From assembly GCA_902792795.1 (NCBI GenBank), contig CADBBB010000005.1, positions 1 through 64,000 of the forward strand: a stretch of DNA of 64,000 nucleotides, written 5' to 3'. Made by a program: the position numbers and the translations under genes. The notes beneath the pieces were generated by a model. It did no database searches, was not told where the DNA came from, and saw only the letters and a list, made by a program, of their open reading frames with translations. Source of the DNA: an uncultured Spirochaetaceae bacterium (GTDB lineage: Bacteria; Spirochaetota; Spirochaetia; Treponematales; Treponemataceae). Below, piece by piece: positions 7,438-16,261 of this stretch (its first letter is position 1; the number at the start of each line of letters is the position of its first letter).

Positions 7438-8391
7438 TTACAACGCGTTCAATGTCTCGGCTGAATTAACCGGAACGCACTTGAGGTTTTCGGCGTAGGC
7501 TGTCTTGGCCCACAAGCCGCTCAAAACTTGTCCCGGACCCGGCTCGAGCAATTTCCACTCGCCGCCGTCGGCCTTGATCAAAGCGGCCAAAACGTCCTCT
7601 TCGTCAGTCCAGCGGACGGGGTGCGTCAAGTGCAATACGGCGGACTTCTTTGCGTTCTCGCCGCTTGTCTCCTCTTTTCCTGTCACGTTGCTGAACAAAG
7701 TGATTGTCGGGTTGTTGAACGTGACGCCGGCGATGGCCTTTTCAAACTCGTCGGCCGCGCGCTGCATCAAAGGGCTGTGGAAGGGGCCGGCAACCTTAAG
7801 TCGGACGGCTCTTCTGGCGCCCGCTTCTTTGGCGGCGGCCTCGGCCTTGTCGAGCGCGGCTTCGGTTCCGCTTATTACAGTCTGAACGGATGAGTTCAAG
7901 TTGGCGGCGTAAGCGTCGGGAATTCCCGCGGCGATTTCCGCGACCTTCTCCGGAGGCAAGCCAAGAATCGCGCTCATTCCGGGAGCGTGGCCTTCGTTCT
8001 CCGCGGCGATTTTTTCGCAAACGGCCTGCATGATTTTACCGCGCTGGACAACTACCTTAATTACATCTTCAAAAGACAAAACGCCGGCGACATGCAAGGC
8101 CGGAAATTCTCCAAGGCTAAAGCCCATCGCCGCCGTTGGAACGATTCCCTTTTCCTTTAACGCCGCGCAAATGGCGAGCGAGGCCGCCGTAATCGCAAGC
8201 TGGCTGTTGTCGCTGCGGGAAAGCGTCTCCGCGTCAGACTCCCACAAAAGCTTAGGAACGTCCGTTCCCGCAATCTGCGAAATGTCGTCCAAAACTTTTT
8301 TCGCGGCGGGAAAAGCCTCCGCGACATCCTTAATCATTCCAGGAGTTTGAGCTCCCTGACCCGGGAACAAAAACGCATGCTTAGCGGCCAT
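7438..8391 (-). CDS. fabD: Malonyl-CoA:ACP transacylase
   Basis: Transfers malonyl from CoA to ACP to feed chain elongation. The 317-residue protein has PGQGAQ at 10-15, nucleophile Ser92, Arg116 and His204 (GPFHSPLM). The nucleophile elbow reads GFSLG rather than the more usual GHSLG, so the residue before Ser is Phe; the catalytic residues remain. First gene of the fab operon; AGAGGA precedes the ATG. Confidence 0.95.
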   Translation of the reverse strand: MAAKHAFLFPGQGAQTPGMIKDVAEAFPAAKKVLDDISQIAGTDVPKLLWESDAETLSRSDNSQLAITAASLAICAALKEKGIVPTAAMGFSLGEFPALHVAGVLSFEDVIKVVVQRGKIMQAVCEKIAAENEGHAPGMSAILGLPPEKVAEIAAGIPDAYAANLNSSVQTVISGTEAALDKAEAAAKEAGARRAVRLKVAGPFHSPLMQRAADEFEKAIAGVTFNNPTITLFSNVTGKEETSGENAKKSAVLHLTHPVRWTDEEDVLAALIKADGGEWKLLEPGPGQVLSGLWAKTAYAENLKCVPVNSAETLNAL

Positions 8392-8419
8392 ATCAGTCCT
8401 CTTTTAGTTGAATTTGATA

Positions 8420-8448
8420 AAATGACAAATTTTGTGAATATGTCATTT
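8420..8448 (-). promoter_or_regulatory. Candidate operator of the fab operon
   Basis: Perfect 8-bp inverted repeat AAATGACA / TGTCATTT with a 13-nt spacer. It begins at the predicted transcription start of fabD, the position expected for a repressor site. It does not match the FapR consensus I know, so the regulator is unidentified. Confidence 0.55.
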
Positions 8449-8454
8449 ATGGGT

Positions 8455-8484
8455 ATTTTATCATATTTTTGGGGAATGTGTCAA
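8455..8484 (-). promoter_or_regulatory. Promoter of the fabDGFZ operon
   Basis: Minus strand: TTGACA (8479-8484), 18-bp spacer, TAAAAT (8455-8460), about 60 nt upstream of the fabD ATG. Confidence 0.8.
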
Positions 8485-8518
8485 TTAAAAAAGGCCGCCT
8501 TCCACCCTTCCGCCGCGC

Positions 8519-8547
8519 TTGAAACTTTCCTTATAAAACGCTATAAT
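8519..8547 (+). promoter_or_regulatory. Promoter of pckG
   Basis: TTGAAA (8519-8524), 17-bp spacer ending in ACGC, TATAAT (8542-8547); then AAGGAG at 8568-8573 and the ATG at 8580. Confidence 0.85.
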
Positions 8548-8579
8548 TCTTCCCAAATTTCGCTTTTAAGGAGTTTAAT

Positions 8580-10445
8580 ATGAGCTTGACTCTTGATGAC
8601 ATCAAACACCCAAAAATCAAAGCTTGGGTCGAGGAATGTATCAAAATGTGTGAACCGGACAACGTGGTTGTTGTCGACGGCTCTGACGAAGAATATGACC
8701 GCCTTATGCAGCTTTGCGTTGACAAAGGTCTTGCCACACCGCTCAAGAAGAAGGAGCATTCTTTCCTTTTCCGCTCGCTTCCTTCAGACGTAGCGCGCGT
8801 AGAAAGCCGCACTTTCATTTCTTCTGTTAAGGAAGAAGACGCGGGCCCGACAAACCACTGGATCGACCCCAAAGAGCTCAAGGCCACAATGAAGGGACTT
8901 TACACTGGCTGTATGCACGGACGCACAATGTACGTTCAGTGCTTCTGCATGGGACCCCTCGGCTCTCCGATTTCAAAGAACGGCGTAGAGGTAACAGACT
9001 CTGAGTACGTTGTCTTGAACATGGACATCATGACTCGCGCCGGAAAGAAAGTTTTGGACATCTTCAACAAGGACCCCAACGCGGAGTTCGTTCCCTGCTT
9101 GCACTCAGTGGGAAAGCCGCTCAACAACGGCGAAAGCGACAACGGCATTTGGCCTTGCGCTGACGTAGAGCACAAGTACATTTCACAGTTCCCGGACGAG
9201 GGCCTCATCTGGTCTTACGGTTCAGGATACGGCGGAAACGCCCTTCTTGGAAAGAAGTGCTTCGCCCTCCGCATCGCCACTGTTCTTGCCCGCAAGGAAG
9301 GCTGGCTCGCCGAGCACATGCTCATCCTTAAGCTCACAAATCCTGAAGGAAAAGTCAAGTACGTCACAGGCGCCTTCCCGTCTGCTTGCGGAAAGACAAA
9401 CTTGGCCATGCTTATTCCGACAATCCCCGGCTGGAAGGTCGAGACTGTCGGCGACGACATCGCTTGGATGAAGTTTGGCGACGACGGACGCTTGTACGCG
9501 ATCAACCCCGAAGCCGGCTTCTTTGGCGTGGCTCCCGGAACTTCCGCCGAATCAAACAAGAACGCTCTTGTTTCAGCTGAAAAGAACACAATCTTCACAA
9601 ACTGCGCCCTTACAGAAGACGGCGACGTTTGGTGGGAAGGAATCGGATATCCCGCAAAGGGCAAGTTGGTTGACTGGAAGGGACAGACACGCGACGCCCT
9701 CCCCAAGGACAAGTCTCCCAAGGGAGAAGAGTTCGCCCACCCCAACGCCCGCTTCACGGCTCCCGCCAAGCAGTGCCCCTGCATCGCAAGCGACTGGGAA
9801 GACCCCAAAGGCGTTCCGATCAGCGCCATCTTGTTCGGCGGACGCCGCCCGTCAACAGTTCCGCTCGTTCACCAGAGCCGCAGCTGGAACCACGGCGTGT
9901 TCCTTGGCTCTATCGTAGGCTCGGAAATCACAGCCGCTTCTACAATCAACGCCGCCGAAGTTGGAAAGATTCGCCGCGACCCCTTCGCCATTCTTCCTTT
10001 CTGCGGATACAACATGGGCGACTACTTCCAGCATTGGATCGACGTTGGCAAGGCTGCCAAAGACCAGGACAAGCTCCCCAAGATTTTCTACGTCAACTGG
10101 TTCCGCAAGGACGAGAACAACAAGGATCTTCCGGGCGGATTCATGTGGCCCGGCTACGGCGACAACAGCCGCGTTTTGGCTTGGATCTTCGACCGCTGCG
10201 ACGGAAAGGACAACGCCGTTGACACGCCGATTGGACTTATGCCCAAAGAAGGCGCCATCAACACAGAAGGCTTGGCCGACTACTACAAAAAGACATTGCC
10301 TGAGATTCTTAAGGTTGATGTCGAAGGTTGGAAGAAGGAAGTCAAGGACGTTCGCGAGAACCACTATCCCAAGTTTGGAAAGCACCTCCCCAAGGAATTG
10401 TCGGAGATTCTTGACGACCTTGAGAGTCGCTTGAACAAAGCATAG
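8580..10445 (+). CDS. pckG: Phosphoenolpyruvate carboxykinase (GTP)
   Basis: Interconverts oxaloacetate plus GTP with PEP, CO2 and GDP. The 621 residues are typical of the GTP class and clearly longer than the ATP class. The kinase-1 loop [12 protein letters not shown] lies near residue 270, followed by the metal-binding stretch VGDDIAWM and later the [12 protein letters not shown] loop. In fermentative gut treponemes the enzyme probably works in the CO2-fixing direction toward oxaloacetate and succinate; that is inference. The codon choice is strongly biased (AAG, CTC/CTT, GGC/GGA), fitting a highly expressed gene. It is monocistronic and followed by hairpins and a terminator. Confidence 0.97.
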   Translation: MSLTLDDIKHPKIKAWVEECIKMCEPDNVVVVDGSDEEYDRLMQLCVDKGLATPLKKKEHSFLFRSLPSDVARVESRTFISSVKEEDAGPTNHWIDPKELKATMKGLYTGCMHGRTMYVQCFCMGPLGSPISKNGVEVTDSEYVVLNMDIMTRAGKKVLDIFNKDPNAEFVPCLHSVGKPLNNGESDNGIWPCADVEHKYISQFPDEGLIWSYGSGYGGNALLGKKCFALRIATVLARKEGWLAEHMLILKLTNPEGKVKYVTGAFPSACGKTNLAMLIPTIPGWKVETVGDDIAWMKFGDDGRLYAINPEAGFFGVAPGTSAESNKNALVSAEKNTIFTNCALTEDGDVWWEGIGYPAKGKLVDWKGQTRDALPKDKSPKGEEFAHPNARFTAPAKQCPCIASDWEDPKGVPISAILFGGRRPSTVPLVHQSRSWNHGVFLGSIVGSEITAASTINAAEVGKIRRDPFAILPFCGYNMGDYFQHWIDVGKAAKDQDKLPKIFYVNWFRKDENNKDLPGGFMWPGYGDNSRVLAWIFDRCDGKDNAVDTPIGLMPKEGAINTEGLADYYKKTLPEILKVDVEGWKKEVKDVRENHYPKFGKHLPKELSEILDDLESRLNKA

Positions 10446-10520
10446 GAACGGTCAAGGCACGCTACGCTTAAAGCCTTGACTCGTTCCTTTTGCGGATTGA
10501 TTCTTTAATTATCAATCCGC
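10446..10520 (+). repeat. Two hairpins directly after the pckG stop
   Basis: GGAACG..TCAAGGC / GCCTTGA..CGTTCC (10446-10488) and GCGGATTGAT / ATCAATCCGC (10491-10520, 9-nt loop) lie between the stop codon and the terminator. They resemble other stem-loops placed just after stop codons in this window. Confidence 0.7.
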
Positions 10521-10533
10521 AATAACTTACCAC

Positions 10534-10571
10534 AAAAAAAGCCCGCGGTTGCAAGACCGCGGGCCGTTTTT
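10534..10571. terminator. Bidirectional intrinsic terminator
   Basis: Stem GCCCGCGGT / ACCGCGGGC flanked by an A-run on the left and a T-run on the right. It serves pckG and the convergent HD-GYP gene. Confidence 0.92.
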
Positions 10572-10606
10572 TTGTCTTGAAAAAAATTTGCGCTTGCGGG
10601 GCGCGC

Positions 10607-11503
10607 TCAGTCTATGTGAGGAACGCAGGCCTCAACTTCTTTTTTGGGAATAGACAAAAAGATGTCGACGATTTGCGTGTCAAACTGGCTTCCCGCGCAA
10701 TCGCGCAAAATGGCCACGGCCTCTTCGTGGCTCTTGGCGTCCTTGTAGGCGCGGTTCATCGTGATGGCGGAATAGCTGTCGGCCACGCAAATGATTCGCG
10801 ACTCAAGGGGAATTTCTTTTCCCTTAAGGCCGTAGTAACCGCCGCCGTCGATGCGCTCATGGTGGTACTTTATCCAAGGAATTATCGTCTCAAATGACTT
10901 TACCGGCGAAAGCATTTTTACTCCGGCGAGCGGGTGCCCCTTTATGACCTTCCATTCGTCGTCGTCCAAGCGCGAGGGCTTGTTCAAAATCGCTTCGGGA
11001 ACGGCAAGCTTTCCAACGTCGTGCATGAGCGCGGCGTATTCTATGCTCACAGGGTTGATCTTGTTCTTTAACGAAAACGGCAAGCGCTTGTAAATAAGCA
11101 TCGTAAGATTGCGCGTGTAAATGCTGTGGCCGCTAAGATTGGGGTCGCGCGCCTCTATCACGCCCACAAGCATTTCAGAAATTTCAAGCGTTCGGTTTTT
11201 GACCACGTCCGTAAGATTGAACATAATCTTAAGCACAATCCAAACGAATATGCTTCCGCCGAACAAAATTCCGCCCATCATAAAATCGGGCTTTCCAAAA
11301 ACCGCGGTAAAAATATAGCCCAGCAAAAAGAAAATCAAAAGGACAAGGCCAAGCGCGCGCAAGGCGGTGGATTTCTTGTCGCCGGAAGAAATGACGTCGT
11401 TCATTCCGCCCAAGAAAATCGCGTAGCGGATTATGTTGGCTTGCATCAAAAGCGCGCCCGCGATGATAAAGGCTATGATTATTGTTTGAGAGCTAAGATT
11501 CAT
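10607..11503 (-). CDS. Membrane-anchored HD-GYP phosphodiesterase
   Basis: A 298-residue protein predicted to hydrolyse cyclic di-GMP. Three hydrophobic segments occupy about residues 5-33, 50-68 and 75-95. The HD-GYP domain follows: SGHSIYTRNL, metal-binding HDVGK near 165, and HHERIDGGGYYGLKG near 213, where Tyr replaces Pro of the GYP motif. The remaining metal ligands look intact, so activity is plausible. It overlaps the TMEM43-like gene by 4 nt (ATGA), so the two are translationally coupled. A second HD-GYP and a PilZ protein occur elsewhere in the window. Confidence 0.88.
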   Translation of the reverse strand: MNLSSQTIIIAFIIAGALLMQANIIRYAIFLGGMNDVISSGDKKSTALRALGLVLLIFFLLGYIFTAVFGKPDFMMGGILFGGSIFVWIVLKIMFNLTDVVKNRTLEISEMLVGVIEARDPNLSGHSIYTRNLTMLIYKRLPFSLKNKINPVSIEYAALMHDVGKLAVPEAILNKPSRLDDDEWKVIKGHPLAGVKMLSPVKSFETIIPWIKYHHERIDGGGYYGLKGKEIPLESRIICVADSYSAITMNRAYKDAKSHEEAVAILRDCAGSQFDTQIVDIFLSIPKKEVEACVPHID

Positions 11504-12570
11504 TTTTGCGCCTTGTTCTTATTGGTCAAACGGCGGGCCACAACGAACAAGGCCGCCGCCGCCGCCAGCAGCGCGACGCCGAGGACAGGCCTGAACCTTA
11601 CCCACGCTATGGCGATGATTATCAAAGAATGAACGGAGCCGACCAAGAACGACACTATCGTCAGCATTCCGCCAACCAAAGTTCCTAATATCGGCACGAA
11701 CGAAGCGATTGTCGATATGGGGCCAAGAATCAAAAAGTATCCGGCAAAGACGACCGCAAGGCCCAAGCCTCTGAGCAGCCATTTTGTAAATTTGTTTTCC
11801 TTTTTAACCTTTTCGACAATTTGCCGTCCGGACAAAATTCCGTTTTCCACGCGGTTTATTGTTTTGTCGCTCTTTGAAACATAGTCCTCAAAGCTGTCGC
11901 CCTTTTGCTTGGCCAAAACGCTGGCTTCTTCCCAATCGTTGTAGCTCCAAGAAACTCTCACGTCGCCAATTTTTGGATTGGCGTCGTCTTCTGTGGAAGT
12001 CATATAGGCGCCGAATATTTTGAGGTTGCGCGCCGGCTTTTCATCGGCCAAAGCCAATTCCTCGCAAGCTGGCATTCTTTTAATCTGGCCTTTGCTCAAA
12101 CTGAACGCTCCGATTTTTACGGAAGAGGCCGTAAAATCTTCGCTCTTGTAAGGCATGGATGACGGATTGTCGTGGCCGCCCTCTTTAAATTCTGACGAAT
12201 CAATCAAGCTTTCCGACCAAACTTTTTTATAAGAATATGTTTTTTTGTCGTCTGAATCGGTTTGAATGTCTTCGTCCCATTGGTACATTTCAACTTCTCT
12301 TTCCAAATGGGCTGTGGCGACTTTTATTCCAAACAAGGAGTCGACGACATCTCCGCCCAAAATGATTTTTCCGTTTGTGGCGACCAATTTGCCTTCGTTC
12401 TCACTGTCAACTTTTTCGCTAGGAACGTCAATCAAGACTTTTGAAACTTCGTTCGTCGTCTTGATGTTCCGAACGTTGTTTCCTTCGTTCCACCAAAGCA
12501 AGACCGAACCGGCGATAAGAAGGACAAAGCCAACGATAACTCCCGCAAAAGAGTTTCCTATTTTTTTCAT
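11500..12570 (-). CDS. TMEM43-family membrane protein
   Basis: A 356-residue protein resembling the TMEM43/DUF1625 family. It has one N-terminal membrane helix followed by WWNEGNNVRN, a large soluble domain (about 35-265) with the family-like YSYKKVWSE segment, then three to four C-terminal helices (about 268-345) and a basic tail. Bacterial members have no established biochemical function. It is followed by the HD-GYP gene with a 4-nt overlap. A conventional leader with AGAGG precedes the ATG. Confidence 0.75.
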   Translation of the reverse strand: MKKIGNSFAGVIVGFVLLIAGSVLLWWNEGNNVRNIKTTNEVSKVLIDVPSEKVDSENEGKLVATNGKIILGGDVVDSLFGIKVATAHLEREVEMYQWDEDIQTDSDDKKTYSYKKVWSESLIDSSEFKEGGHDNPSSMPYKSEDFTASSVKIGAFSLSKGQIKRMPACEELALADEKPARNLKIFGAYMTSTEDDANPKIGDVRVSWSYNDWEEASVLAKQKGDSFEDYVSKSDKTINRVENGILSGRQIVEKVKKENKFTKWLLRGLGLAVVFAGYFLILGPISTIASFVPILGTLVGGMLTIVSFLVGSVHSLIIIAIAWVRFRPVLGVALLAAAAALFVVARRLTNKNKAQK

Positions 12571-12606
12571 AAAGCTGCCTCTCTTAAAATTATTCTACCT
12601 TATTTT

Positions 12607-14016
12607 CTATGCATTTATCAAGAAAGCTCTATAGCCTTTGAACGATTCGTAAATGTCGACCTTGCTTGTTATTTCCCAAGGCGCGTGCATGTTCAAAACG
12701 CCGACGCCTGAGTCAATTACGTTCATGCCGTAGTTGGCCATGATGTAGGCGATCGTTCCGCCGCCGCCTTGGTCAACTTTTCCCAATTCGCAAAGCTGGA
12801 ACGAAGCGTCCGCGTCGTCAAAAATTTTCCTAACCTTTGCCACAAATTCCGCGTTGGAATCGTTTGAGCCGCTTTTTCCGCGAGAGCCTGTGAACTTGTT
12901 GAGCGCGATTCCCTTGCAAAAAAAGCATGCGTTCTTTTTATCCATCACGTCGGGATAGTTGGGGTCAAAGGCGGCGCTCACGTCGCTGGAAAGCATGTTG
13001 GAATTGGCAAGGGCGCGGCGCAATGAAAGCTCGCTGTAGCCCCCGCAAAGGTCGTAGACTTCGGCGACGGCGTTTTCAAAAAAGCGCGAATGCATTCCTG
13101 TGGCGCCGACAGAGCCGATTTCTTCTTTGTCAACCAAAAGGCAAACGGCGGTTCTATCGGTCTTGGGCAAGCCTTGGATCGCGCGCCACGACGGATAGGC
13201 GCAAACCTTGTCGTCCTGGCCATAAGCCATAATCATAGAGTTGTCAAGACCGTAATTTTTGGCCGCGCCGGCGGGAACGGCTTCCAGCTCGGCGCTGAGA
13301 AAGTCGGATTCGTCGATGCCGTATTTTTTCTTGAGTATTTTTAGAATGTTTTCTTTGACAGGATTTTTGGCGGCGCCGTCCTTGCCGTCTTTGGCCGTCT
13401 TGGAAGACGAGGCCTTTAGCGGAACGCTTCCAACCAAAATGTTGAGCGCCTCGCCTTCCACAACCTTGTTGCCCCGCTTTTCCAGCTGGTCGGCGCTAAG
13501 GTGAATCAGCAAGTCGCTCACGCCCAAAACGCCTTCCGCCTCGTCCTCGCCGATCACGACCTTGACGACAGTTCCGTCTTTCTTGGCCACAACTCCGTGG
13601 AGCGCCAAGGGCAGCGTGACCCACTGGTACTTTTTGATTCCGCCGTAGTAATGGGTGTCCAAGAGCGCGAGGCCGTTGTCTTCGTAAAGGGGATTTTGCT
13701 TTATGTCCAAGCGGGGCGAATCTATGTGCGCGCCCAAAATGTTCATTCCGGCTTCAAGCGGCTTTTTTCCGATTTGGAAAAAGGCGACGATTTTTCCCAT
13801 CGCGCTCGCGTAAACCTTGTCGCCCGCCTTGAGCTTTTTTTTGGCCTTCTTAGCCTCTTCTATGGAAATGTATCCGTCTTCGCGGGCGCGCGCGACAAAG
13901 AAATCAACGCACTCGCGCTCGATTTTGTTCTGCGAAATAAATTTGCGGTAGTCCTCCGCAAAGTCCATAACCTGCTTTGTGTTGTCGTATTTTAGCCAAG
14001 CGTTTTTGTTTTCCAT
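12607..14016 (-). CDS. M18-family metalloaminopeptidase
   Basis: A 469-residue cytosolic zinc aminopeptidase (aspartyl/general M18 type). Visible family elements are AHIDSPRLD (first metal His) near residue 94, DNSMIMAYGQDD, the KEEIGSVGATGMHS block with catalytic/metal Glu residues, and the C-terminal NMHAPWEI His. The start at 14016 (MENKNAWLKY) is chosen over an upstream in-frame Met because a -10 box ends 6 nt before it and no ribosome-binding site precedes either candidate. This places it among the predicted leaderless genes. Monocistronic as far as can be seen. Confidence 0.9.
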   Translation of the reverse strand: MENKNAWLKYDNTKQVMDFAEDYRKFISQNKIERECVDFFVARAREDGYISIEEAKKAKKKLKAGDKVYASAMGKIVAFFQIGKKPLEAGMNILGAHIDSPRLDIKQNPLYEDNGLALLDTHYYGGIKKYQWVTLPLALHGVVAKKDGTVVKVVIGEDEAEGVLGVSDLLIHLSADQLEKRGNKVVEGEALNILVGSVPLKASSSKTAKDGKDGAAKNPVKENILKILKKKYGIDESDFLSAELEAVPAGAAKNYGLDNSMIMAYGQDDKVCAYPSWRAIQGLPKTDRTAVCLLVDKEEIGSVGATGMHSRFFENAVAEVYDLCGGYSELSLRRALANSNMLSSDVSAAFDPNYPDVMDKKNACFFCKGIALNKFTGSRGKSGSNDSNAEFVAKVRKIFDDADASFQLCELGKVDQGGGGTIAYIMANYGMNVIDSGVGVLNMHAPWEITSKVDIYESFKGYRAFLINA

Positions 14017-14022
14017 AGGAAC

Positions 14023-14052
14023 AGTGTAGCGCAAAGGGCAGAACATAGGCAA
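14023..14052 (-). promoter_or_regulatory. Leaderless promoter of the M18 gene
   Basis: Minus strand: TTGCCT (14047-14052), 18-bp spacer ending TTTGCGC, TACACT (14023-14028), 6 nt from the ATG. Confidence 0.6.
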
Positions 14053-14075
14053 GTCCGAACCGTTTAAGGGAAGAA

Positions 14076-14227
14076 AGACAGAAAAAATGGAGCGGGACGC
14101 AGAAAAAAAAACTTGGTGGGGCCCCGTCAGCGATGCGGCTTGGCCGCAGGCGTAAAGCCGCTAGCGGAAGACGGGGGGAACCAATGTTTTTTTTTCGTCG
14201 CTGGGGCCCACGACATTTTTTCTGTGT
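14076..14227. repeat. Long palindromic element, family A, copy 1
   Basis: A roughly 150-nt imperfect palindrome. The outer arms share ACAGAAAAAATG, the middle arms share a run of nine A followed by C.TTGGT, and the inner arms share GCGGCTT/AAGCCGC around GGCCGCAGGCG. The inner half matches the element at 25213-25432 in inverse orientation, including CTTGG..GG.CCCGTCAGC and CGGCTTGGCCGCAGG. No coding frame is convincing. It borders the DnaA-box-like cluster. Confidence 0.8.
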
Positions 14228-14496
14228 TTTTCCCACAAGTTTTCCACAAAAAAAGTTGAAAAAAATTTGTTAAAATTTATAAAAATTTTATTTCTTTGAA
14301 AGACCGTAATTTAGCCAAATTCTGTTATTTGGCCCGTTGACAGTTTTAATTCATTATATTATAAAGAATTACAAAGCAGGTAAAATTATTTTCGCTAATT
14401 TTATTTTTAATTCACAAACGAATAGGTATTGACACATTTTTTCCCCACAAAGTTTCCACAATTTTCCACAAAACTTTCCACAGGTACGGTGGAAAA
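14227..14496. other. AT-rich region with phased DnaA-box-like 9-mers (candidate oriC or DnaA-binding region)
   Basis: No gene is supported in 14228-14523. TTTTCCACA occurs at 14240-14248 and 14462-14470, with TTCCCCACA (14441-14449), GTTTCCACA (14452-14460), CTTTCCACA (14474-14482) and, on the opposite strand, TTTTCCACC (14488-14496). The four consecutive sites are spaced 10-12 nt apart, about one helical turn. Between the outer and inner sites is a tract extremely rich in A and T (about 14249-14310 and 14343-14415). This arrangement recalls a replication origin, but dnaA and dnaN are not adjacent. Confidence 0.4.
14337..14365 (+). promoter_or_regulatory. Strong orphan promoter
   Basis: TTGACA (14337-14342), 17-bp spacer, TATAAA (14360-14365), preceded by the palindrome GCCAAAT/ATTTGGC (14314-14333). 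Every gene for the next 1.8 kb lies on the other strand, so its transcript would be non-coding or antisense. Confidence 0.55.
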
Positions 14497-14523
14497 GTCG
14501 CCGCGCGCCAGCAACGCTTCCCC

Positions 14524-15777
14524 TCAAACCAGCGGCTTTTTGAACACAAAAGTCGTGTAGTCGCGGCCCGGCTCGGAAAAGGGCCCGTAAACCTCTTGCG
14601 ACACAAGCTCGTAGCCGTGGTTAACGTACCACTTCCAGTTGCAGTCGCTGTCGGTCCACAAGTATAAATTTTTATAGCCCTTGGCCGCAAGGCGGGGAAG
14701 AACTTTTTCCAGCAAGGCGGCGCCCTTTCCGCGCTTTCGGCTGACGTAGAGCGAAAGCTTTATGTCGTCGCCGTTCATAAAGGAAAGCGCCTTTTTGTCC
14801 ATGTATTCCAAGTAGGCCTGGACCATTTCAAGCGAAACTTTTTGCGAGGCGGTCACGTTTTTGGCTTGCTCTGAAAGCCATTCGCGGGCCGTGTTTGCGT
14901 CGTCCTTTAGGGTAAAGAAGGCGGCCGAAAGCAGCTCGTTTTCCGGGGAACGTTTTTTGTCCGCCAGCTGGAATGAAAATCTCGGCTGGTAAATGTTGTT
15001 GCGAACGATGAACTCGACGTCAAGCCTTATAAAGTCCTTGTCGTCGGAAGGCGGCGCCCAAAGGGGAAGAACCACTTGGACCACTTGCGGAAGGTTTTTC
15101 ATGTCAAAGCGCGAAAACGTCACCCATTCGTCGGCAACATTAAGCTCGTAGGTAAATTCCTCGCGCTCCTCTTCTGGCGCCAGCTTGTTGCGGCGGCCGC
15201 CCGTTTTGCCAACCCGCTTCATTCCAAGATTTTCCATCGTAGTCCACGAGGCGATGTTTTCAGTGTCGCAATGGGCAATAAACCGAGTCACGCCAAAAGT
15301 TTTGTTTGTCCACTGGATTAGGGTGGCCGCCGCTTCCTGCGCCACTCCGCTTCCTTGCGCCGATTTTTTTAGGCACCAGCCAAGCTCGGCGGAAACGGTG
15401 GAGGAACTGGGAACGGTAGAGGCGGGCAAATCGTTAGACTCGCCAGAATTGCTGAAGCCACTAAGAGCGTTAGAGGCCGCGTCCAGCAAAGTGACGCTGA
15501 CACCGCCGATGTGCTCTTCGCCGCGCAAGATGGCGCACTGAAAGTCTCGGGGGCTTGCGCTTTTCCATTCCGCCTCCGAGTTGGCCAAAAAAGTTTTTGT
15601 CTCCTCAATAGAGTCGTTGGGCAAGAACATCATGTAGCGCATGTTCTGCCGGTCGGAGGCGTATTCATGGGTGGAGTCCAAATATTTCATCGACTGGGGA
15701 ACGAGACAAAGCCTCTCGGTCTCAAGGCGAAAGTTTGAAAAATCGCGACGCCCGCCGTCGCGCGAGTTTTGGCTCAT
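14524..15777 (-). CDS. Tandem double-GNAT acetyltransferase
   Basis: 417 residues with two acetyltransferase-like domains. The N-terminal half (about 15-215) resembles RimJ/RimL GNATs (FRLETERLCL; the acetyl-CoA region SAQGSGVAQEAAA; NIASWTTMENLGM). The C-terminal half (about 220-417) is a second GNAT with SRKRGKGAALLEKVLPRL and YKNLYLWTD..CNWKWYVNHGYE. A Ser-rich, low-complexity insertion of about 25 residues interrupts the first domain (near 103-128). The next gene, also a GNAT, ends 1 nt before this start. Substrates are unknown. Confidence 0.85.
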   Translation of the reverse strand: MSQNSRDGGRRDFSNFRLETERLCLVPQSMKYLDSTHEYASDRQNMRYMMFLPNDSIEETKTFLANSEAEWKSASPRDFQCAILRGEEHIGGVSVTLLDAASNALSGFSNSGESNDLPASTVPSSSTVSAELGWCLKKSAQGSGVAQEAAATLIQWTNKTFGVTRFIAHCDTENIASWTTMENLGMKRVGKTGGRRNKLAPEEEREEFTYELNVADEWVTFSRFDMKNLPQVVQVVLPLWAPPSDDKDFIRLDVEFIVRNNIYQPRFSFQLADKKRSPENELLSAAFFTLKDDANTAREWLSEQAKNVTASQKVSLEMVQAYLEYMDKKALSFMNGDDIKLSLYVSRKRGKGAALLEKVLPRLAAKGYKNLYLWTDSDCNWKWYVNHGYELVSQEVYGPFSEPGRDYTTFVFKKPLV

Positions 15778-15778
15778 T

Positions 15779-16255
15779 TCATTCCCCCTGCGGAACCGCG
15801 GCGTTCAAGCTTTTGTTGCGGTAATTAAGGTTTGTTCGCAGCGTGTAGCCTTGCCTTTCCCAAAAGGCGTTGGCGGCCGCGTTGTCCTTAAAGACAAGGC
15901 CAAAAATTTTATTTATGCCCTCCGCGCGCAAGGCTTCCTCGGCTTTGGCGACAAGCTGGGCGGCTATTCCCCCGCGGCGAAAGTCCGGGTGAACGCACAT
16001 ATGGTGGATTATCGCGCGCCTTCCGTCGTGGCCTGTAAGAATAACTCCGACTATTTGAGCCGCGTCGCCCGACCCGTCCTTTAACGTGGCGACAAAGCAA
16101 GTGTTGGGGTTGCGCTTCATGTAGCGCTCGATTCCCTCGCGGCTGTCGTCAACGGGATTCATCGCGCGGCGGCTTTGTTCCTCGCTGTTCCACAATTCCA
16201 GTACTCCGTCATAATCCGCGATTGTCGCAAGGCGGATTTCTATCTTTTTGTCCAT
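15779..16255 (-). CDS. GNAT-family N-acetyltransferase
   Basis: A 158-residue single-domain GNAT with the acetyl-CoA motif MCVHPDFRRGGIAAQLV near 90-106 and NAAANAFWERQGY near the C-terminus. The start at 16255 (MDKKIEIRLA) is chosen over an in-frame upstream Met because the family N-terminus begins there and a TACAAT box ends 6 nt before it. It is the first gene of an operon with the tandem GNAT; stop and next start are separated by 1 nt. Confidence 0.88.
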   Translation of the reverse strand: MDKKIEIRLATIADYDGVLELWNSEEQSRRAMNPVDDSREGIERYMKRNPNTCFVATLKDGSGDAAQIVGVILTGHDGRRAIIHHMCVHPDFRRGGIAAQLVAKAEEALRAEGINKIFGLVFKDNAAANAFWERQGYTLRTNLNYRNKSLNAAVPQGE

Positions 16256-16261
16256 GAGGGA

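Noticed and set aside
12570-12606. Terminator between the TMEM43-like and M18 genes
   Set aside because: No hairpin with a T-run is visible in this 36-nt gap.
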